A stretch of 58,826 bases of DNA from Spirogloea muscicola (taxonomy: Eukaryota > Streptophyta > Zygnematophyceae > Spirogloeales > Spirogloeaceae): NCBI GenBank assembly GCA_009602725.1, contig WELB01000030.1, positions 629,769-688,594 of the forward strand. Reading direction: 5' to 3'. Position 1 is the stretch's first letter; the number at the start of each line of letters is the position of its first letter. Shown here piece after piece: positions 1 through 12,944 of the stretch. The translations under genes and the position numbers were made by a program. The notes beneath the pieces were generated by a model. That model did not search any database, was not told the DNA's origin, and worked only from the letters and a program-made list of their open reading frames with translations.

Positions 1-70
1 AGCGCCGGTCGCGCCGCGCGCCAGGCGCGGAGTTCGCGGCGGCGCGCCATCCATTCCCATTCTCGCCACG

Positions 71-2286
71 ATGTTTGACCCGGCGGGCGTCTCGCAGCTG
101 CTCGGCGCGTCCTACCTCGGCAGCCGGCTGGCCCCCGGCCGCCCGGTGGCGGCGCGCCCCGATCTGGCGGCGGCGGGGCTGCCCGGCCTGCGCCTGCCCG
201 TGAACCCCGCCTTCGCCACGCCGCTGGCTGATCTGACCGCCGTCAAGCGCGTGGCGCCGCACTTCATCCCGGCCGCCACCGAGGGCAAGGGGGGCGTGAA
301 GAAGGGGTCCGTCGCCGGCTTCCTCGTCGACTTCCTCATGGGCGGCGTGTCGGCCGCCGTCTCCAAGACCGCCGCCGCCCCCATCGAGCGCGTCAAGCTC
401 CTGATCCAGAACCAGGACGAGATGATCAAGCAGGGGCGCCTGTCGGAGCCGTACAAGGGCATCGGCGAGTGCTTTGGCCGCACCATCAAGGACGAGGGCG
501 TCCTGGCTCTGTGGCGTGGCAACACCGCCAACGTCATCCGCTACTTCCCCACCCAGGTCCTTGCAGAGGCCTCGGAGCACCCTAACCGGCTCGCAAGTGC
601 GAACCTAGGGCTATATATGTATACATCATAGATGTTCTCTATATGTGCGCTTGCTTGAAATCTGCTAATCACGAGTACGAGATGCGACGCATATGGCAGG
701 CTCTGAACTTTGCGTTCAAGGACTACTTCAAGAAGCTATTCGGGTTCAAGAAGGACAGGGATGGTTACTGGAAGTGGTTCGCCGGCAACCTCGCTTCTGG
801 AGGCGCAGCTGGCGCTGCTTCCCTTGCCTTTGTCTACTCTCTGGACTATGCTCGTACGCGCCTTGCCAATGACAACAAATCTGCCAAGAAGGGAGGCGAG
901 CGTCAGTTCAACGGCCTTATTGATGTTTACAGGCAACTTCCAATACCTGCCGCTGTTCTGAGCCTCCATTTGTTCACAAAACTCAGTGTTGCATCTTGCT
1001 GTCAGCTCTGATTAGCGAGCCTAGCTGTGCCCCTCAAGGTCCATCCTGAATGCATCTACACAATCTAAAGCTGGATATGTAATGAAAATGCAGGAAGACC
1101 CTCGCCACTGATGGCATTGCTGGACTTTACCGTGGTTTTACCATTTCGTGCGTGGGAATCATTGTGTACCGTGGCCTGTACTTTGGAATGTACGATTCTC
1201 TAAAGCCTGTGGTCCTGACTGGGAACCTTGAGGTAGAGTTCACAACTTCATGTAGACCACATTATATATGACTCAGATCGCAAGATTGCTGTGTGGTTGC
1301 CGCATTGTTCTTTCATCAAGAGCCTCTTTGAGCTCAATGTCTCTTGGTATTGGCACTGCTCTGCACCCTGCTTAAAGTTGTTGGCAATGCTGCTCGCAGA
1401 GTCGTTGGGGTCAACGTGGCACCTTGTGTCTAGTTTTGTTGGGCTCATGCTTATCTGTGTACATTGGTTTGTGCAATGTATGAGCAGGGAAGCTTCTTGG
1501 CCAGTTTCTTGCTGGGCTGGGGTATTACTATCGGAGCAGGCCTGGCTTCATATCCTATTGATACTGTCCGCCGTCGCATGATGATGACGTCTGGACAAGC
1601 CGTCAAATACAAGAGCTCCGTTGATGCTTTCAGTCAGGTACCTGAAAGATCGCACAAGCTACCGAATCAAACAGCAGATGACCAGACTGTAGGATGACAA
1701 TTTGATATAGGTAGTCCACCTTGTCCAGCTTGTCAGTCAGTTGTGGTATATTGCTCTTGTCAATATCACATTGTCCGTTCCAAGCAGAGTGACCTTGCTG
1801 TTTCATTCTGCAGATTATGGCCAAGGAAGGTGTGTCATCGTTGTTCAAGGGAGCTGGGGCAAATATTCTTCGTGCAGTTGCTGGTGCTGGAGTACTTGCT
1901 GGCTATGATCAGTTGCAGGTCTGGCTATATCCTTGCAGCATCTTCTTCTCGTGTTCAGAATGTGCTTGGAGGAGAGTGACTTGTTAGGAACGTCAGGCCT
2001 TTCTGCCAGCTATGTGAAGAGGCATTGTGCCTCCAGAGACTTGTCTGTAACTAGCAGTGCAAGCATTGGGCTCGAAGCATCTCGTATCTCTAAATGGATC
2101 TTAGATCCACCCAGTAGATGTCATTGCTGCTGTCTTTTAGTAATCACGTTCAATAATCCACTTGGAATGCTCTCCAGTTGGTGCTTCACTTACTGCGGTG
2201 AGTACATTAACGTTGCTACTTGCCTGCTGGCGTGGACCTTGCAGTTGCTCTTCTTTGGCAAAGCCTACGGCGGTGGAGGCGGTTAG
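71..2286 (+). CDS. AAC: Mitochondrial ADP/ATP carrier (adenine nucleotide translocase)
   Basis: Exchanges ADP for ATP across the inner mitochondrial membrane; member of the mitochondrial carrier family. Six exons join in frame: 71-556, 700-932, 1094-1232, 1488-1637, 1814-1918, 2245-2286, giving 384 residues. The three carrier repeats are visible: a P-x-E-R-V-K-L-L block near residue 98, the [12 protein letters not shown] block near residue 190, and [16 protein letters not shown] near residue 310, which holds the RRRMMM signature specific to ADP/ATP carriers. The protein ends in a Gly-rich [11 protein letters not shown] tail. The first ~85 residues precede the carrier core, as in plant carriers whose N-terminal extension is removed after targeting. 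Intron 2 starts with GC rather than GT (AG|GCAACT at 931-938). Bases 1-70 upstream are GC-rich leader. Neighbour LAG1 is convergent. Confidence 0.97.
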
Positions 2287-3703
2287 AGTTGAGGCCAATT
2301 TGAGCTTTCTAGTTGGTGCCGATCCATGGAGAAGTACGCATGTGCTCAGTTTGCGGGGGCGTGATGGGAGTGAGTATGGGACAATGTCATCTTTTGTAGT
2401 GGCTTGAAGTCCAGCAACTGGACACAAGATCAAAGCGTAGACTGAGATGCCGCTTAGCTGTTTATGCAAGCCATGCAATGCCACAATAGAGGACATCTGT
2501 TGACCAGTGATTTATAACTTTGGCTCAACAATGCCCTGGTGCTGCCACGGACTCTGGACATGTTGAGTTGGGTACCTGCACGTCTGGCCTTATGTTCTGC
2601 TGCACTTTTGTTTGTCATCACCTGTGAGAGGTCGTTAGGGCCAGGCTGCCCAAGGGCCATCATTGGAGGTTCTTGTTCGCTGTTGATGTATGGTGAGCGC
2701 CTGCCTTGCAAGGAACATGGACAGAGATTAAAATCCTGCATGTGATCTTCCAAGCAATGCGAGCCACATTGCAAGCAATGCCTGTTGGTGCTAAATGCTA
2801 GGCATTAGTGACACGCACAACTACGTACATTGCTGATGGCATTGTCACATGGAGATTAGATGCTTATCTCCACCATTGTATCCCAGTCGCTTGCAAGTCG
2901 GCAACTTCGCAACGAACTCTGTGCATCCATCTCAACTGCTACTGTGATGCAACCTCCTGCGACAAAGAGTGCATTCATGCTTTGCTATTCTGGACATGTG
3001 CATGCATCAAGTTTTCGAACCCGGGGCTTGAAGCTGGAGAGTGCGGCCTTTGGCAGATTCATGCTGCAGCCTGCTCCACATGTCTTGGTGATGTGCTGGA
3101 CCAGTGAGTGGAGGGCAGTGCTTACATACTCATGATACAGACACTGCTTCTCAAGGCAGAGGGCCAATGAGCTTACAGAAAACTAACTCCAGCAGGAATA
3201 TCCCCTCGCGAAGCTGGACCATCTTCCAGGTCTGACATCAACTGTGATGTATTGACTAGAGTTGGAGCCGTGCTGCAGGAGTTGGCTGCTGCTCGACCTG
3301 CTAGTCCACCCTCACCCACGGGCAGCTTTCATATGATAGATTAAATTGGACTACTTTGCCAGAGGTCAAGTAGGGCCACACCGCTAGGCTTGACCTGCTT
3401 GAGAGCTACAGCTTCAACTCTCTCCAATCAATGGGACTCGCTTCAAGACCGCCAATACAGTAAAATGTCTGTCATCATCCTCTACTATCTTTCAAGGGCG
3501 GCTGCTGCATTGGACGACAGGCAAATGCTTGCACTTTGCAAATCGACTTTGACAATGCAGGAGTGCAAGCCACTCAATGAGGAGCGTGAGGAGAGTCTAA
3601 GTACTAAATTGCCGCAATAAGGATTTCAGGTCACACAGTACGACGCAGGGGCCGGCTGCCAGCCTGCGCACACTGCCCGCTCTGCGTTGCTTTGCTAAGA
3701 GCG
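2287..3703. other. Convergent intergenic stretch, no gene seen
   Basis: About 1.4 kb between the ends of the ADP/ATP carrier (+) and the ceramide synthase (-). It presumably contains both 3' untranslated regions. Short open frames here have no recognisable domain and no splice-consistent conserved block. I see no RNA gene. Confidence 0.6.
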
Positions 3704-6700
3704 TCAGTCCTCGTCCTCTGAATCTGCAAGAAGCAGCACCCAAAGAGCATCGCAGTGGTCACCAACAGTGTGCTCTGCAGGGCGAGCACACTTATGCAGG
3801 AGAGTTTGCTCTTTGAAGCGAATGTCCTGCCACAGCATGATCAGGTTTCGTGTGCGGTGGATGGCGCACCTTCGCGATCGTCCTTGGCCACGGTGCCGGA
3901 TGCGAATAGCTGCTTGACGAGGATGCGGTAGATGAGGATCCACCAGTAAATGTGCAGCACGAGCAGCATGATAAGCAGCGTGTTGAAGGTGTAGTAGAGC
4001 ACCGGACCATCGTACTTGTGCTTCTCCTTGTTCAGCACCTTGAGCACCTCGTAGCTGCCGCACACAGAAATGCATCTTGCTGTCAGCAGTGGCAGCAGCG
4101 GCGGCTGCAAAGCCGTTGTGCTTTCGTGTAGTAATCTTACGAGCCGGCGGCTTAAGATCAGGCCTCGAAGATGGAGAAGTTAGGCTTACAGCTTCATCGA
4201 ATGTAAATGCACGCTCTGAGATGATAGATTTTAGGATTCTGGGGCTGAGGGTTAGGGGTCAGAACTGCAAGGGCTAGAATTAGATACTGGGAGCCGGAGC
4301 CGGGCGAGCGTACGTGGTGCTCCAGATGACCCAGAACGGGTAGTAGACGAGGCGCAGGAGCAGCCAGGAGAGCGCAAAGAGCGCAAAGTTGGTGGTGGCG
4401 CCGAGGTCGAACTGGCAGTAGCGGCTGAGCTTCGCCAGCTCCAGCCACACATCGCTCGCGTCGTGGATGGCCACCACCACCGACCCGATGCGCGCAAACC
4501 TGGCCGTGCTTGGCGGCAAGTCAGAAGCCGACTTGCACTTAGCATTGATACAGTACTCAATTTCACTCCATCCGCTTTAGACCTACGCACGTATGCTACT
4601 TGACATTGTGCGCTTCGATGCGATGCTACAATTCTCCCGGGCGTGTCTTGTGGTCACTTGCAAGCCACGTAACATGCGCGGCTTGCTGGGGCTTGCTCGA
4701 AGATCGTTGTGGGCCGAGGACAGCACGGGAGGCAGCGGCGCACCTGGCAACGTAGGAGAAGACGATGAGGAGGACGGAGGCGACGTGGTGGGCCATGGAG
4801 ACGCCGAAGTCCTTGCGGCGCGTCTCCCAGAACACGAGCGCAAAGATGGAGTAGGTGTAGAACCCCCCCATGAACATGTACAGCGTCTTGAGCTTATACC
4901 TACACAACAGGCAGAGCCATGGCCATTTGAAGAACCCCAGGGTTTAGCACTCTGCAGTAGATCCAAAGATCCATCACTTCATCCGTTGACAGGGATAGAT
5001 AGCCCTCTCGCCGTATTGGAATATTAAGCTTTGTTTCCTTACTCCTTGTGGTAAGTGATCTGAAGCTACTAAGACACTGCTGGATCCTGACTCACAACAA
5101 TAGAAGACAAGGAAAAAGTAGCGTACTCCAGTCATGATTTATGCGATGTGATGGGCAATACACGCGTTATGGTAACCAATCAGAAGGTACTAAGACACTG
5201 GTGGAGCCTGACTTTCCAATGACAGAAGCCAGAGAAATACCAGAAACCTAACACCTACAAACCCATAAACTCCCCTAAACGCATATCTCTCAGGTGGATA
5301 GATGGGGGGTGGGGCGCCCACTTGATGAGCTGGTCGGGCCAGCACTGGTCGCCGGGGCCGAGCCAGTACTTCTCGGTGTCCAGGAACCAGGGCTCGGGCA
5401 CGGTGACGGCCAGCGCCAGCAGCTCGGACGCGCTGTAGTACGTCGCCTTCCAGCACGACTCCTTGAACTTGGCGTGCGTGCGCGCCAGCGCTGCCGCGCC
5501 CGCCTCGCCGCCGCCGCCGCCCGCNTCTGCGAACCGCAATACTAGTAGCTGTTGATCTGTGACTCTGGGAAAGAGTCAGCTATGCAAACACAGTCAAGGT
5601 CACTTTGTGGTGAAGTGCATGCAAGAAGACAGACCTGCCGACCACACTTCATAGAAAATCGATCTGCACAGATGTAGCTTCTCATGTCTGGCTGTATACC
5701 TGCTAAGGACAGTGGCATCTCCAATACTTTATGCACACACCGGAGCTGTCTCTATGACCAAGTACATTCTGCTCCTCTGGAGAGTCTGGCCTTGGCGCAC
5801 CTGCTGCGGATTGAAGGTGCGGGCGTCGGCGCCGCTGCTGTCATCTGACACCGTCAGGAAGGTCGCCCACAGGATGAGCTGCACAGGCGGCAAGCCGAAG
5901 GCGTATCGGAGGCTGGTCAAGCACAGGGCGAACCCGCAGCAATTACTAAATTGCTGGATCAGTGTTGACAGACGAAATAATATGACTGCACCATGGATGC
6001 TCAACACATTACATTCTCAGCATATTAACTCGCTTCATAACAGCAAGACACCCAACAGGCAGCACAAGCAGGGGCCCGACAGCCGCCATTGCGAGGAGAG
6101 CGATTGCAAGTGTTATGGTCAGCATCGGCATCAGTCTACTGCTGCCGTGCAAACATAAGTATACCCATATGTTGCATAGCAACTGATTGGACTTGGTGCC
6201 TGTCTTAGCGTGACTACAGGTAATTAAGCAGATGTGATTGGGGTGGTCGTTAAACCTTGAGCAGCGTGGTGGCAGCGTAGACGGCGGCGGCCTTGAGCGA
6301 TGCGCCCCAGGTGCCATACTCCGACCTGGGGGCCAGATTGCTTGGAGAAATGAACAAAGTGTCTCTTATGTTTCTGTTTACTATCACTTCTTTGGTCTCT
6401 ATCTACCGCGGCTCGGCCGCGTGAGGCCTTCTTGGTGGGGAGCCGGCAAGGGGCCATCGCTTAGAAAGACTGCAATGTGATCAGCCTAACACACATCACT
6501 AAGAGTCCTCTTTTATGGAAACAGGTGCGGAAAATGGGGGGGGTGCGGGGAACAAGTCAAGCGGTGGGACAGCGACTGCTGCCATGCTCTTCTTCGGACT
6601 TGATCCCTGCACCTCTCATCTGCTGCTCTCCACTCTTAATTCCCTATCCCAGATAGCTGTCGCAGTGACATCGCCGCGGGGTCGAGCCGCCGAAGGAGGA

Positions 6701-6900
6701 ATGCGGTAGAATACGCGGATATGAAGATCTGGAGTCTAGGCTTCAGGCTTGGCTTTCGAGAGATCGGGGGTTCGAGGCTTGGGCGAGGAGCAAGTTGACG
6801 GGGCTCAGGGCGGCGGCGCTGACAGCGGCGTGGCCTTGTAGTAGACGGCGTGCGGCCCGAAGGCGAGCGCCGCGCAGCTGAGGAAGTGGAGGAGCGTCAT
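3704..6900 (-). CDS. LAG1: LAG1-type ceramide synthase (TLC domain)
   Basis: Acylates sphingoid bases in the endoplasmic reticulum membrane to make ceramide. Eight exons on the minus strand, read from high to low: 6900-6824, 6325-6256, 5953-5801, 5526-5322, 4899-4744, 4499-4314, 4054-3870, 3723-3704, about 350 residues. The Lag1 motif is complete: [27 protein letters not shown], then [20 protein letters not shown] with the two catalytic His, followed by the [14 protein letters not shown] segment with conserved Asp residues. Several membrane helices follow ([39 protein letters not shown]). The C-terminus is acidic (DDREDSEDED), as usual in the family. A single N at 5525 sits at the exon 4 acceptor and leaves the frame there off by one base, so the protein is unresolved at that junction. 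Head-to-head with the ASG2-like gene. Confidence 0.95.
5061..5237. repeat. Imperfect direct duplication inside a LAG1 intron
   Basis: Two ~55-bp segments sharing CTACTAAGACACTG-TGGA-CCTGACT and an ACA-GAAG-CA-G block start near 5061 and 5182, spaced by about 121 bp, inside the intron between exons 4 and 5 of the ceramide synthase. A local tandem-type duplication that has diverged. Confidence 0.6.
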
Positions 6901-6969
6901 CGCCGCCCGCCCCCCGCCGCCGCCGCCGCCGCCACCGCTAGCGGCTGCTCTCTTTTGCCGTGAAAGACA
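6901..6969. promoter_or_regulatory. Very short head-to-head promoter between LAG1 and ASG2-like gene
   Basis: Only 69 bp separate the LAG1 start codon (6900, minus strand) from the first ATG of the divergent gene (6970). The stretch is CCG-rich (CCGCCGCCG run at about 6913-6935) followed by GCTAGCGGCTGCTCTCTTTTGCCGTG. I see no TATA box. Both promoters and leaders must share or overlap this DNA; inference from the two gene models. Confidence 0.6.
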
Positions 6970-6976
6970 ATGGCCA

Positions 6977-7014
<38 letters not shown>

Positions 7015-10000
7015 AGGTCCCGGAGTCGTACCGGGAGCGCCGCGTGGAGCGCGCCCTGCAGATGCATCCCTCGCTCGTCGGCCGCCTGCAGCTCGACGCC
7101 GTCCTCAACGTGTGGACCCCTTCTCTAACGACTCCTTGACGCTAGCAGCCGCTTCTTTCCCCACTAGTTGGTGCACCGTCGTCGTCGTCGCCGTTGCCGT
7201 GATTGCCGCCGTGACTCGAGCGCCGACGCCGCCCCGCCAACGCCGCCGCCGCTGCGTGGGCGCCGTGACGCCGACGGCAGGGCCACTCGGGCTGCGTCAA
7301 CACCATCGCGTGGAACCGCGCCGGCAGCCTCCTCGTCTCCGGCTCCGACGACACCAACGTGGGCTCCGCCCTCCCATACCTCGTAGCCGCTGCGGCCACT
7401 GTCGGCTGTCGGCTGCTCGGCCTGCTCAGCGGCCCCGTCGGCAGTGCTCGCCGCGGGGCCTTCATCCCATCGTGATCATTGCGCTTCTGCCCGCCTTCGG
7501 CGGCCTGCTCAATGGCGAGAGCCCCTCCCCGCATCGTGGCGAGTGCCCCGCAGATCAACATCTGGGACTACTGCTCGCGAGCCCTGCTGCTGAGTGCCAA
7601 GTCAGGCCACAGCCAGAACGTCTTCTGCACCAAGTTCGTGCCGGAGACCGGCGACGCCCTCGTCGCCTCCGGCGCCGGCGATGGCGAGGTGCACCTCCTG
7701 GTTGCTCCATGCAAGCTGCTGACAGGCCAGGCAGGGCCGTAGGGGAAGCCCTCACCTGTGGAGGCTGTGCCAAGTTCGACGGCGAGCCAAGTTCGACGGC
7801 AATTGGAGCTCCTCACAGAGCCGGCCTGTGGTGGCAATGTGCGGCGCAGGTTCGGGTGAATTGCGTCAGCCAGCTCGGCGGCAAGGGCGCCGCAGCACAG
7901 TCGCACACCGTCTTCGGCTGCCACTCCAGGAGGGTCAAGAAGCTCGCGGTATGTAGCTCGGGGAGCATCGCCCAGTTCATCAGTGCTGCTCCTCCACATT
8001 CTCTTGCTCAAGTCACGTGCAGCGGTGCTACTCGCTCGTCCCTGGGAGACCGTCGCTTGCCTGGCCAGCAGCTGTGCCGCACCTCCGCCACCGCAACAGT
8101 TGTGGAGGCCCTCACTCGGGCGGGCAGCTCTGTCGCTTGAGTCGTTGGTCTGACGCCGAGAGCGGCGGCGGCCTGCCGTCGTTGGCACGCCGGCAGGTGG
8201 AGGAGGGCAACCCCTACCTGGTCTGGAGCGCGAGCGAGGACGGGACTCTGCGGCAGCACGATCTGCGCGAGCCCAACTTCTGCTCGGCGCCCCTCTCCTC
8301 GCACGAGGAGTGTCGCAGCATTCTGGTCAGCCAGCGCCTCCTGCATGCGCCGCGCCAGTTCAGGAGTGCAAGCGTTGCCCACATCTGGAGCTGGCCCCCG
8401 AAGCAGAGGACACGGCAGACTTGTGAAGAGCGCCAGCTTCTTGCGGCGCTGCCTGTCCTCCCGTGTGCTGACTGCTAGTGTTGGCTCGCTGTGCTCTGTG
8501 CAGCTCGACCTGCGGAGCGCAGCGAAGCGGTCGCTCCTGGCGCCGCCCAAGCATACGCTGGCGCTCAAGACGTGCGCGCTGAGCCCCACGCGGCCCCACC
8601 ACCTGCTCGTTGGAGGGAGGTTTGTTGTGCCGCCATTTCAACCACCATCTGACCTCCAAATCAGTCATCCGTATTGTTGGCAACGTGCTCCGCGCTCAAT
8701 GCAAGCATAGTGATTGGCAAGGCAGGCAGCTTCTTGGGGCTTGAGGTTCAGGAGTTAAGGTTTAGATCAGCTGATTAAGCCTATGCCCATGAGCGGCTTA
8801 TGGTCATGTTAAGGTCGTGGCTGCGCCATCTGCTATGTTGATAGGACTCACTCATGAGTATGGATGCCTGTTGTCACGTGTTGCAGTGACGCATTCGCAC
8901 GTCTGTACGATCGGCGCATGCTCCCGGGCCCTGGCTCGTTGTCACCCTCGCCAGAGGCGCCTGCACCTGTCTGCTACTTTGCCCCTGCTCATCTCTCTAG
9001 TCTGGTACGAAAAAGTCGCTGCCGCTCCTCAGACCAGCTTGCAGATCTTGTCCATTGCTTCAAGCCTCTCACACATCAGATCGTCAGCCGAGCGTGTCAG
9101 GGCTTGACACACGACCAGCACTGTCATGCAGAGCCGGTCCTCCAGCCTCCATCTCACGCATGTGACGTTTAGCCCCGACGGCAGGGAGGTCCTGCTGAGC
9201 TACAGCGGCGAGCACGTCTACCTCATGGATGCCAACAACCGTGAGACACCTTTGCCTCTACAGTTGCAACATGCCTACAATGTGCAGTATAGGCATACGC
9301 CGCCACGACCACAATCCTGGCAATACTTGGCTTTCAGAGCATACTGCTCATACTTGAACAGTGGTTATCCTCCAACATCGATTGATAGAGGCATCAGGTG
9401 TCGCTGACTGCCAGTTCAGCTTCGGCCGGCAGTCCAGGATGGAGACATGTTGTACACTGCGGCCGATGCTGCGGCCAGATGCAAGGTGGCACCCCTCAGC
9501 AACGGCACAAGCCGGAGCTCTCTGCCGCGAGCTGCTTCCGGCCAGCTCACAGGCAGCCGGGCTCGCATCTACGAGGTTTGCCCATGCAAGGCCTCAGCCA
9601 CTTCAGGCCCCTCTGTGTCATTCTGAGATTTCTTAATGGTCTAGAACAGTGTGACACTAGTAGCGACCTGAGGGCATCTTGCTTCGCGACTTTGCAGGAT
9701 CTGGAGGCACTTTTTGAGAGGGCCAAGATGCTCATGTGCTCAAAGGGTGACTCGTCAAGTCGGGACTACACACTGGCCGCCGCGCTCTGCACTGAGGTCC
9801 TGGAGGAGGGAGGGAGGGAGGCTGGGCCTGGCCTCCGACACGACTGCCTGTGCATGCGTGCCAATGCGTACAGAGAGGTGCGATAAGATTAGATTTGCAT
9901 TGCGCCAATGTTTCTCTGACAATGGAAAGCATAAATATTGTGCTGTTCTTTAGAATGCCAGTCTGCTTAAGCAACTCAAAGACCACAGCCTACAAACAAC

Positions 10001-12944
10001 GGCCCAATGTCCTACTAATGATCGTAAGATTGCAACCTCAAGTTGCCTGGAATTCGTGTACGCTCAGTAGATAGGTTCCAGTCCCTCACCAGCCATCTTA
10101 TCTTCTCAACCTTGCACCTTGCTTTTTGTGGGCTTGGCCCTACAGAGAAATTGGAAGAACGATCTGCACATGGCTGTCAGGGATTGCCACATGGCACTCA
10201 AGCTTGATGGCCAATCCCCATTTGCGCATCTCGGCATGGCCCTGGCGCTTGAGCAGGTAACACCATATTTAGTGAACGCGCTCCTGTGCTTCTGATGGAT
10301 CTGATGAAGAACGACACTGCAATTTTGCTTACCCTCAGAGAATCAACTGGCTGCAACTTTTTTGCGAGCTTGAATCTGGTTGTAATGTTCCAAGCGTGAG
10401 CAATGTAAAGCTTGATTACTGCAAGCTGTTGTATGTAATGGGTCAAGACAGGTACTCTGCCTGTTGACAGCTGGCTGCTGCCGCCACTTACTGATGTCCG
10501 TAGTTGTGCTGCTTCTTTGGCAAAATAGCTAGGACGAGACGAGGAAGCGTTGCAGTGGGCCGTGCGAGCTCACCAGCTCGACCCGTCGGACCCTGACCTG
10601 TCTGCCTGCCTCACTGCGATTCGTCGGAAAGCAGAGACAGGTCCTAATTGTCTTGCCAGGCGCATGCAGATAGATACCCACTGATAATATTTTACCCCGT
10701 GTTGTATGCCTTCGAAGGCTCCTCGAGCACCTGATGCTACTATGATACCACTGTACAAAAGTGCCTAGCGGTGTAGAGGCTTGCATGCCTTCTTTCCTGT
10801 GACTGAACATGCCTTGCTGCATGCTTTGAAGGTCTTGCAGCGACACGCAAAAGGCTGGACGCAAAGAAACCGTCTGATAAGAGCAAAGACAATGGCGCCA
10901 AGCTCGGCAGTCAGCCAGAGGCTGCGCAGCCCTCTCAGAGTTCCAGCGCAAGCCAGCTGGAAGCCACGACGGACCACCATGGCCGGCAGACTGAAGATGA
11001 GGAGCAGTCGCAGGGCAGCGCGTCCACGGAGGACCTGGAGGAGGATGCTGAGGGCGGTGAGGAGGACGAGGGCAAGGGCGGCTCGGAGCTGGACCTGGAG
11101 ATCGAGGTCGAGTCTGCGGAGCCCACGTCACCTCGAGGAGGCGGCACAGAAGAGGGTGGCCGAGAGAGGGGGATCCCCCGCATGAGCTTGCGAGTGAGGC
11201 GAAGGAACCGAGCAACCGGTGGCGAGTCCGCATCCACGTCCGGCAGGTGCAGTGGCGTCCACGAGAGCCGGCAGGGCGGACGGCGGGCTGCCGCTGCCGG
11301 CAGGCAAGGGCCTGTTGATGTGAAGGTGAGCATCCCAAGAGGCGGTTAGCCTGTTACGAGCAGCGTGGTCTGATCTCATCACAATCTCAGCAAGACTTCG
11401 ACCACTGCTGACACTTAACAAGGTGCAGCACAGACTAATTGGTTGCATGGTTACAGATTGGCGATTTGCATCATCTTGCTGCCTAGTGATTGCGGTTGCA
11501 CTGGGCAGCATGTAAACTCCCCCTTCTTCACTCTCATGTGCCCAAGTATTACTACTTGGCAGGCCGAACCGGCAGTGGACATGCGACAGCGGTACGTGGG
11601 CCACTGCAATACAGGCACAGACATCAAGCAGGCCAGCTTCCTAGGCGATCGAGGTAAAATGTCAACCAGCATGTCTACCATATAAGCTGGACGCTGTAAT
11701 ACCCTTCTGCTCTTAATTTTGTTCGTGGAACCAGCTTTGAGATACAGGTAATGATGCGCTTGAGATATAATGTGATGTAGCTGGGACCCTCTTGTCATAG
11801 GCTTAAGGTATCAAAGGTAGGAGGGAGGTTCTAAGCAAAGATGGGACCTTGATTTGCAGTGTGGCAAGACATCGGCTTAAATGAGTGTGTCATGAGCTAG
11901 CTCAAAGAACCCCATCTCTGATTCAGTTCCCTCTTAGATGCAACAGGTGACTTTGTAGCAAGTGGGAGTGACGATGGCCGATGGTTCATTTGGGAGAAGA
12001 AGACTGGCCGCTTAGTGAAAATGTTTCTCGCCGACGACAATGGTGCGCTGCCAGCTCGTCCCCACATCCTCACCTCCTTCCTGCCAACCACTAAGCGTCA
12101 GCCCAATCCTGTCGGACTACTTGCATGAGAGCGGGGGCAACAGGTACACAGGATAGTACCATCTCACGAGGCTTCCTGTAACTTGGCTTTGTAGATGATT
12201 GATCACATCACCACAGCAAGGCCTAATATCTGACTGTTGTGTCTGGTGATTTATGTGCAGTGGTAAATTGTGTACAAAGTCATCCAATAGACTGCGTGGT
12301 GGCAACAAGCGGCATAGATAGCACTATCAAGGTGACAATGTGCTAAGCACTATCACAACCGATCAGTATGTATGAGTGCACAGTCGATCACTTGTATTGC
12401 TCTGACGCACTCTCATTGTACATTGCAGCTGTGGTCGCCTCACGTCTCTGACGCCGCAGAGAGGAACGAGGCGGAGATGGAGCCGCTTGCCCGTGTCACG
12501 GGCCCTCACCTGCCCGATGCTGTCGAAATGGACCGCGTCATGGCAGACAACCAGCAACGCATGCGTCGGCCCCGTGATCTTGGCTTGTGAGCACTACTGT
12601 ACTGCACATGTTTCTGTCACACTGATAGCTAGCACTGCGGTCCCCCAAGCTGCTGTTCAAACTCTCACAAGGTTCTCAGCATTTCCGCAAATTAAATCTC
12701 TAGTGCATTGACTGACAGTATGTCGCATCTGCCTGCATTTTTCGCTTACTTTCACACTGTCTAAGTATAATTGATCATACCTGAAGAGCGGGAATTGAGT
12801 TGAGATTGTCGTCGTTTAATCTGCAGTGACCTTACCGTGCATACACCATTGTACTTGTGCAGGCCCATGGCCCTTCTACAACGGCTTCGTGTTGCTGAAG
12901 GCCTCGAGGGTGGCACTCATCGGATTGAATGCACCCCAAGCTAA
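6970..12944 (+). CDS. ASG2: ASG2/WDTC1-like WD40-TPR protein, CUL4-DDB1 substrate adaptor, with C-terminal CaaX box
   Basis: Family role (known): WD40 plus tetratricopeptide adaptor of CUL4-DDB1 ubiquitin ligases; the Arabidopsis homologue ASG2 is farnesylated. Exons: about 6970-7109, 7281-7358, 7554-7688, 7850-7948, 8197-8325, 8504-8619, 8887-9004, 9132-9240, 9433-9575, 9698-9877, 10146-10256, 10529-10640, 10841-11325, 11563-11653, 11947-12042, 12261-12331, 12429-12586, 12863-12944; all joints from exon 2 on are phase-consistent, about 815 residues. Visible blocks: GHSGCVNTIAWN, VWSASEDGTLRQHDLRE, SDAFARLYDRRM, LTHVTFSPDG, TPR-like helices in exons 10-12, an acidic linker in exon 13, then SGSDDGRWFIWEKKTGRLV and VVATSGID. 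The last residues are CTPS, a CaaX box with Ser (farnesyl type). Oddity: the ATG at 6970 is out of frame with the conserved reading after the CCG run; an in-frame ATG lies at 7062. Confidence 0.93.

Noticed and set aside
7112-8140. 342-codon open frame on the plus strand
   Set aside because: It overlaps exons 2-4 of the ASG2-like gene in another frame and has only low-complexity Arg/Pro/Ala content.
10529-11338. 269-codon minus-strand frame
   Set aside because: Antisense shadow of GC-rich exons 12-13 of the ASG2-like gene.
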